Source: CAZNHL01 sp964572965 | Lineage (GTDB): Bacteria; Bacteroidota; Bacteroidia; Cytophagales; UBA9547 | Direction: 5' to 3' | Assembly: GCA_964572965.1 (NCBI GenBank) | Contig: CAZNHL010000043.1 | Location: forward strand, 1-39,455 | DNA: 39,455 nucleotides | In this document: positions 35,584 through 39,455 of the stretch, in pieces | Layout: each line of letters opens with the position of its first letter | Numbering within the stretch: position 1 is the first letter of the stretch | Notes under the pieces: generated by a model | What the model was told of the DNA's origin: nothing | Seen by the model: only the letters and a program-made list of their open reading frames with translations | Database searches by the model: none | Translations under genes and position numbers: made by a program

Positions 35584-36297
35584 TTAACATCCCATTGGAG
35601 TTTCTAAAACAATCAGCTTGGTAATTAATTGTCCGGTATGTTTATTCCGTCCGGTTATCCTTAGGAAATGTCTACTGATACTTACTCCACTTGGATATTC
35701 AGTTGGGGATTGTATATTCTTTATGTGTTCAGCCCAGTCATCTCCACATTGTTTTCTTACAGCTTCCTTTAACGCTTCTATTTCAATCACTGGAAATTTT
35801 TCCGTCATTTTTTCATCGTATTCATCAGCTATAAACTTACATGTGTCGATTTTCCTTATTTCTTTCCAGACTGAATAATGATGTTTCCAATCCGTCAAGT
35901 CGCAATGCGGACCTTCGTGCATTATTGTCACACTTGTCTCAAAACGTTGTTCTATTTTTATATCTGTTAAAGAATCTGATATTATCGTTATAATTTGCTT
36001 CTCAATTGTTTCTCCAAGCTCTACATATACAGAAACGGTATCACCTTGGGTTTTATCTAACTTGTTTTCCGGGTCATATACCAATAACCTGTTTATAGAG
36101 ATTGAGAATTCCTGGAAATTAATGTCAGTGGTCGTGTTTGCAGTATTTTCAGTTTCCAATGGCCTATTTGTCGTTTTCTCCTCGTATTGCGGAGTATCCA
36201 TTTTTGTACTATCAGTTGCAATGGTTTTACGCTCACTCATTTCTTCAGTGCATGCGAAAACAGAAATTAATAAAATGATAAATAGGGTTAATCTCAT
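35584..36297 (-). CDS. Predicted lipoprotein of unknown function
   Basis: 237 residues. Type II signal peptide with lipobox VFAC (Cys16), then a low-complexity Thr/Glu-rich linker (about 17-60), then a folded domain with strands ISINRLLVYDPENK, TVSVYVELGETIEKQIITIISD and a region rich in His/Cys/Trp (HEGPHCDLTDWKHHYSVW, about 127-144), ending RHFLRITGRNKHTGQLITKLIVL. I do not recognise the family. The Cys/His pairs (HCDLTDWKHH and KQCGDDW) could form a disulphide or metal site. It is the second gene of the leftward accessory run; the gene before it in transcription is separated by an attC-like dyad. Confidence 0.65.
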   Translation of the reverse strand: MRLTLFIILLISVFACTEEMSERKTIATDSTKMDTPQYEEKTTNRPLETENTANTTTDINFQEFSISINRLLVYDPENKLDKTQGDTVSVYVELGETIEKQIITIISDSLTDIKIEQRFETSVTIMHEGPHCDLTDWKHHYSVWKEIRKIDTCKFIADEYDEKMTEKFPVIEIEALKEAVRKQCGDDWAEHIKNIQSPTEYPSGVSISRHFLRITGRNKHTGQLITKLIVLETPMGC

Positions 36298-36311
36298 ATG
36301 AGTTTTATGGG

Positions 36312-36455
36312 GCGCTAATGTGTTTTAGAATGCTTCACTATACAGACGAAGCCGAGATGCGATCATATAAAAATAGTGAAAAATGTGTGGGAATAGCAGC
36401 AGTGACCTTAAAAGTTCAAACGATATCTGCCAGGGCTACAACCTGATGTTAGCGG
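36312..36455 (-). repeat. attC-like dyad D (degenerate)
   Basis: Outer cores CGCTAA (36313-36318) and TTAGCG (36449-36454) are exact complements; read on the minus strand the element begins CCGCTAACATCAGG and ends ATTAGCGC. Inner pairing is weak (AGCC and AGAT blocks in register). It lies downstream of the SH3-like lipoprotein gene on the coding strand, as an attC would. Its 144-base length is like that of elements A and C. Confidence 0.4.
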
Positions 36456-36466
36456 TATGTTTTAAT

Positions 36467-37404
36467 TTATTCAACTTTGATTTCTTCTTCCAGTTTTACT
36501 AAGGATTTTCCATTCCACATAAAATATTTAATGGAATCAACACCGGTTCTTTTTGGGGAGCCATCTTTATTTTTAATTAGCATTCCTTTTTTATTGAAAA
36601 CATTTTTGTTTTTAAATTTGGTATATTTGATTGTATCTGTTGCTACATTTTTGGGGAATTTAACAATAGATCCCATTGTTGTTTCTTCCTCACCATCGTC
36701 GTTATAGACTCCTGTATTTATTAATATTTGCAGTTTTCCATTAGCGTCAATTATATAATATTCCGATTCTCCGCCACCACAATATGCTCTTATCTCTTGA
36801 GTAAATAAAAGGAAATCCACATTTTTCCAAGCTGTATGGTTCAATTCCTTTGCAATATGTGCACTCATATATTCTGTTCTTAAGCTATCAATGAATCTTT
36901 TTTGTTGAATGTCATATTTGTAAACGGTAAATCCTCTTACAGGTGTGTGTGCTATTTTATCATAATTATTTACGATAAAATATGTATAATCCTTGCCTTG
37001 GGAATTGGAAATAAACTTTTGTGCTGCTACGGAATATGCAGGAATATATGCTGTTTGATCACCTAGCTTAATTGTATTCCAATAATCGCTATGACTAACA
37101 TAATCTCCAATTGCTAAATCAAGAGGAGTGTTAAATTGTAGCTTTGTTATTATTTCACTTGAAGTGTCAGGTTGGGAATAAACAAATACAGTATCAATAA
37201 AAACGACCGGGTTTATTAAGTTAAAATATCCAGTCATGGAATCTGCTGGGTTAGTTAAAAAAACGTTTCTGTATTTTTAAGTTGAACTGTGTCCTGATGT
37301 ATCAAAGTTGTTGTATCCTCTTCAATTGCAGTACTTTTTTCAGTTACATTTCCAGAACATGCTGTCAATACAACTATGATTAAAATTATTAGGTGTTGTT
37401 TCAT
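36467..37404 (-). pseudogene. SH3-domain lipoprotein gene with a one-base frameshift in an A7/T7 tract
   Basis: The ATG at 37404 starts a lipoprotein signal (MKQHLIILIIVVLTACSGN, lipobox Cys16) followed by about 30 polar residues, ending KNTETFF and TAA. The downstream frame continues as VFLTNPADSMTGYFNLINPVVF into a bacterial SH3-like domain (VFVYSQPDTSSEIITKLQFN... YWNTIKLGDQTAYIPAY) and a long C-terminal domain with EIRAYCGGGESEYYIIDANG and VDSIKYFMWNGKSLVKLEEE. The frames meet at seven consecutive A on the plus strand (37257-37263); one extra base gives an unbroken 312-residue protein. So this is a real frameshift, a sequencing or assembly error, or a slippage site. Without correction the 256-codon frame from 37237 lacks a secretion signal. 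It probably binds cell-wall peptide or protein, but the function is unknown. Confidence 0.7.
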
Positions 37405-37420
37405 CGTTTAAATCAAATTA

Positions 37421-37553
37421 CCGCTAACGTTTTCGGGCTTTGCGTTCGGGCGGATTTCGGAGCACAAAGCTGTCAACACACCGCAAATGTTGATGCGAGG
37501 TAGTATGTTCAATTAACCATTTCATCCGCCATTGAGCCAAAGCCAGTTAGCGG
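37421..37553 (-). repeat. attC-like dyad A
   Basis: Three nested pairs of exact complements: CCGCTAAC (37421-37428) with GTTAGCGG (37546-37553); GGCTTTG (37436-37442) with CAAAGCC (37538-37544); GGCGGAT (37449-37455) with ATCCGCC (37524-37530), around a central region of about 68 bases. This core-arm-arm layout with short asymmetric spacers resembles integron attC sites. It shares a 17-base word (15 identical) with element C: 37484-37500 against 39321-39337. It lies downstream of the 365-residue lipoprotein gene on the coding strand. Confidence 0.6.
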
Positions 37554-37567
37554 TTCGTTGTTCTTTT

Positions 37568-38665
37568 TTAGTGTCTGTTGTCACAATTTATTTGAATGTA
37601 TTTGTCTTGTGAATTTATGTAAAAAATACTTGGACAACCAAACGAAAGCCATTCAAAGCCAAATATCACATCAGGTTTGTCCTTTAAAAGTTTCCCTACC
37701 CATTGTTCCTTCAAATCAGGGTAAACAGAGTTGTTTATTCCAAAGTTTAATGGAGTAACACGTGATCCTTCACTATTGCTAAATAGTGTCTCGTTAATTA
37801 CTTTACCTGATTCATTATCTATTACTATTAAATGTCTGTCTTGAACCAGAGCAGGATTGTTTGGTTCAGTATAGTCTTGTAAATAGACTTGATAGATATC
37901 CGTTTCATATAAATAGGCTTGTCCTTTTATTGCATCCTTATGCTTTTGCGTGTTTGTTAACTTACTTTTTTCTATAGGAAATTTTTCGGTTTTGATTTTT
38001 CGCCAAACAATGGCTTTCATCTGTCCGCGAGTAAACGGATTTTTCTTACCTATGAAAACCAAAGCATCACTAAAGTATTTTCCAATTCCGTTTAAATTGC
38101 TTTTTGTAACTTCAAATCCAATCATATACTCATATTGACTGCAAGGACAATCTTTTATATCCCTATAGATATTTAGGTAGGCACCTACATTTAATTTTTT
38201 GACAGAAAAGGACAATAATGTATCTGTAGAGTAATCGTAAATAAAAACACTGTCTAGTTCTGATATATTAGTTTTGGCGAGAAGTCTTTTTCTATAGGTT
38301 GAATTTAGTTTAAAATATTGAAGGTTTTGATTGTCTACATTTTCAAGACTTGGAATTGCTAATGAGTCCGGATGCTCACTTAATGGATATATGTCAGATA
38401 GCGAAATAAAGCCAACTTTTTTGTTTACACTTTCTTCTAAATCTCGAATCAAGAAAAGGTCAAGGTCTTTGACGTAAGTTAATTGGTTCTCTTCGTCAGA
38501 ATAATTAGTAGGATTAACTGTGTCTGAAGTTTCTGGTTTTGAATTTTTGGTGTTAGTTTTATTTTCTATCTCAATAGTGTCTGTTTTTGTAGTTCCTGAT
38601 TTATTCTCGCTACACGATAAAGTAGTGAAGATTGTTATTACTAAAATTGTAAATATTCGTTTCAT
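37568..38665 (-). CDS. Predicted lipoprotein of unknown function
   Basis: 365 residues from the ATG at 38665, which begins a lipoprotein signal (lipobox TLSC, Cys18); the open frame upstream to 38755 runs through dyad B and is rejected. A Lys/Thr/Asn-rich linker (about 19-60) is followed by a large beta-rich region without a family signature that I know. Landmarks are DLDLFLIRDLEESVNKKVGFISLSD, DCPCSQYEYMIGFEVTKSNLNGIG (a CxC pair near 175), PFTRGQMKAIVWRKIKTEKFP and a C-terminal VIFGFEWLSFGCPSIFYINS. It is anchored in the envelope. It has its own attC-like dyad downstream and another upstream, like a single-gene cassette. Confidence 0.7.
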   Translation of the reverse strand: MKRIFTILVITIFTTLSCSENKSGTTKTDTIEIENKTNTKNSKPETSDTVNPTNYSDEENQLTYVKDLDLFLIRDLEESVNKKVGFISLSDIYPLSEHPDSLAIPSLENVDNQNLQYFKLNSTYRKRLLAKTNISELDSVFIYDYSTDTLLSFSVKKLNVGAYLNIYRDIKDCPCSQYEYMIGFEVTKSNLNGIGKYFSDALVFIGKKNPFTRGQMKAIVWRKIKTEKFPIEKSKLTNTQKHKDAIKGQAYLYETDIYQVYLQDYTEPNNPALVQDRHLIVIDNESGKVINETLFSNSEGSRVTPLNFGINNSVYPDLKEQWVGKLLKDKPDVIFGFEWLSFGCPSIFYINSQDKYIQINCDNRH

Positions 38666-38706
38666 TCCTTTCAATGTTTGTCGCTGATTGTGTCGCTCTA
38701 CAATGA

Positions 38707-38825
38707 CCGCTAGCGGATAAGGTATTGCTGAAGGCAAGGGGGGCATACGAAGCACGAAAGTTTAACCTTGCAAAAATGCCCGATCGAAGCCGTTCAGCCC
38801 TTTTGGCAATACCTTATTATGTGCA
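38707..38825 (-). repeat. attC-like dyad B
   Basis: ATAAGGTATTGC (38717-38728) and GCAATACCTTAT (38806-38817) are perfect 12-base complements; GGGCAT (38741-38746) pairs with ATGCCC (38776-38781). The left edge is the palindrome CCGCTAGCGG (38707-38716), where the core seems altered. The word CATACGAAGCAC (38744-38755) occurs again in element C at 39369-39380, tying the two together. It lies downstream of the acetyltransferase remnant. Confidence 0.5.
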
Positions 38826-38852
38826 GTTTTTTAAAATTTCCCATTCTTTTTT

Positions 38853-39234
38853 TTAGATAGCGAATTGATAAGTGTTTTCGTAATGTTGCGTACCGTCTTC
38901 ATTATTCACAAAAGAAATAAAATCAATGAAAAAACCTTCTTCTCTCATTCCAATTCGTTTACATAACTTTTGAGAAGAAATGTTGTCTTCTTCTGTATAA
39001 GCATAAATTCTTCGAGCGTCTTTTTCAAATAAATATTTTAAAAGAGCTTTTGCTGCTTCTGTTGCATATCCTTTTCCTCCATATTTTGTATTAAAATTCC
39101 AACCTACACTATATGCGTCGGAGCCTTCTTTATGTGCAAAAACGTCACCAATTATTATATCAGGTTCTTTTAAACATACCGCATAATTTTTCTTCAAAAT
39201 TTCTTATTATTAATCTTTCAGTTGAAATATTCAT
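38853..39234 (-). pseudogene. GNAT acetyltransferase remnant with internal deletion and frameshift
   Basis: The ATG at 39234 starts MNISTERLIIRNFEE, a typical first strand of RimJ/RimL-type GNAT proteins. Within 15 codons that frame ends, while the next frame carries the rest of the domain: NYAVCLKEPDIIIGDVFAH, YSVGWNFNTKYGGKGYATEAAKALLKYLF (acetyl-CoA loop of the Q/RxxGxG/A type, here KYGGKGYATEA), RIYAYTEEDNISSQKLCKRIGMREEGFF. Relative to complete homologues, roughly 50-65 residues between the first strand and NYAV are missing, including the first helices. The 114-codon frame from the TTG at 39197 keeps the CoA site but lacks the N-terminal lobe. It is very likely inactive. Confidence 0.7.
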
Positions 39235-39278
39235 ACTTTTTTGCTTAAATTTTGTTGGTGTTCGTTTTGCAAACTTGC

Positions 39279-39413
39279 ACCTAACGGTTCGGGGCTTGGC
39301 GTAGTGGCGGATTTTTACCACAAATGTTGATACGAAGAGCCACACACTTCAATTATACGAAAAATTGTCATACGAAGCACTGAACCGCCACTTTTGCCAA
39401 ACCGCTGTTAGCA
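39279..39413 (-). repeat. attC-like dyad C
   Basis: Nested complements: CTAAC (39281-39285) with GTTAG (39407-39411); GGCTTGGC (39293-39300) with GCCAAACC (39396-39403, one G-T pair); AGTGGCGG (39303-39310) with CCGCCACT (39385-39392). The left core ACCTAAC fits RYYYAAC, i.e. GTTAGGT on the minus strand fits the integron core GTTRRRY exactly. It has the same three-arm layout as element A. The gene it would belong to lies beyond 39455, where no coding feature is visible in the last 42 bases of the window. Confidence 0.6.
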
Positions 39414-39455
39414 GATGCCCTTCTGTCAGTCCGAAGTGCAGTCCAGCTCATTTTG

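Overview
The window comes from a Bacteroidota chromosome, most likely the Chitinophagia/Sphingobacteriia side. The evidence is: proteins with type IX secretion system (T9SS) C-terminal sorting domains of both the short type A and the CHU_C/gliding type; PorT, PorP/SprF and PorE-like proteins; the porT-ubiE gene pair; Bacteroidota-restricted families (DUF4494, DUF6134, DUF6496, PKD-like repeats); and promoters of the TTTG-N19-21-TAnnTTTG type. The base composition looks moderately AT-rich. No tRNA, rRNA, CRISPR array or complete insertion sequence was seen.

Layout. 1-6.7 kb: the 3' part of cobalamin-dependent methionine synthase (metH), a small T9SS cargo protein, a small membrane protein, a decayed gene with two nonsense codons, a DUF6134 protein and a bacterial topoisomerase IB. 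6.8-12.0 kb: a segment bounded by two inverted copies of a 198-bp repeat with terminal inverted repeats; between them lie an ORF6N-domain gene with a perfect hairpin in its coding sequence, nagB, a polytopic membrane protein, a dienelactone-hydrolase-like exported enzyme and an exported protein of unknown function. 12.1-19.0 kb: mostly housekeeping and conserved small genes (iron-permease-family protein, SRPBCC protein, a 59-codon DUF6496 gene, DUF4494, MFS exporter, sucD, outer-membrane barrel, porT, ubiE), with Rho-independent terminators between most of them.

19.0-34.8 kb is a T9SS surface-protein locus. An OmpA/PD40/TPR protein resembling PorE is read leftward. Divergent from it is an apparent operon: a 120-aa exported protein with one SprB-like domain, a giant adhesin of more than 3,600 residues, a PorP/SprF-family outer-membrane protein and, coupled by a one-base overlap, a saccharopine-dehydrogenase-family enzyme. 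The adhesin has a signal peptide, a SprB-like domain, at least 32 PKD-like repeats of about 87 residues and a CHU_C sorting domain. A 100-N assembly gap interrupts the repeats; frame and repeat phase require the true gap to be 191 + 261n bases.

34.9-39.5 kb is an accessory region read entirely leftward: a methyltransferase-family membrane protein, three lipoproteins or exported proteins of unknown function and a GNAT acetyltransferase remnant. Several of these genes are separated by 120-150-bp imperfect dyads ending in CGCTAAC/GTTAGCG-type cores, with paired inner arms, much like integron attC sites. Two of the genes are broken (a frameshift in a homopolymer and an internal deletion). I read this as a candidate integron-like cassette array without a visible integrase. 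It and the giant adhesin locus are the two most interesting parts of the window.
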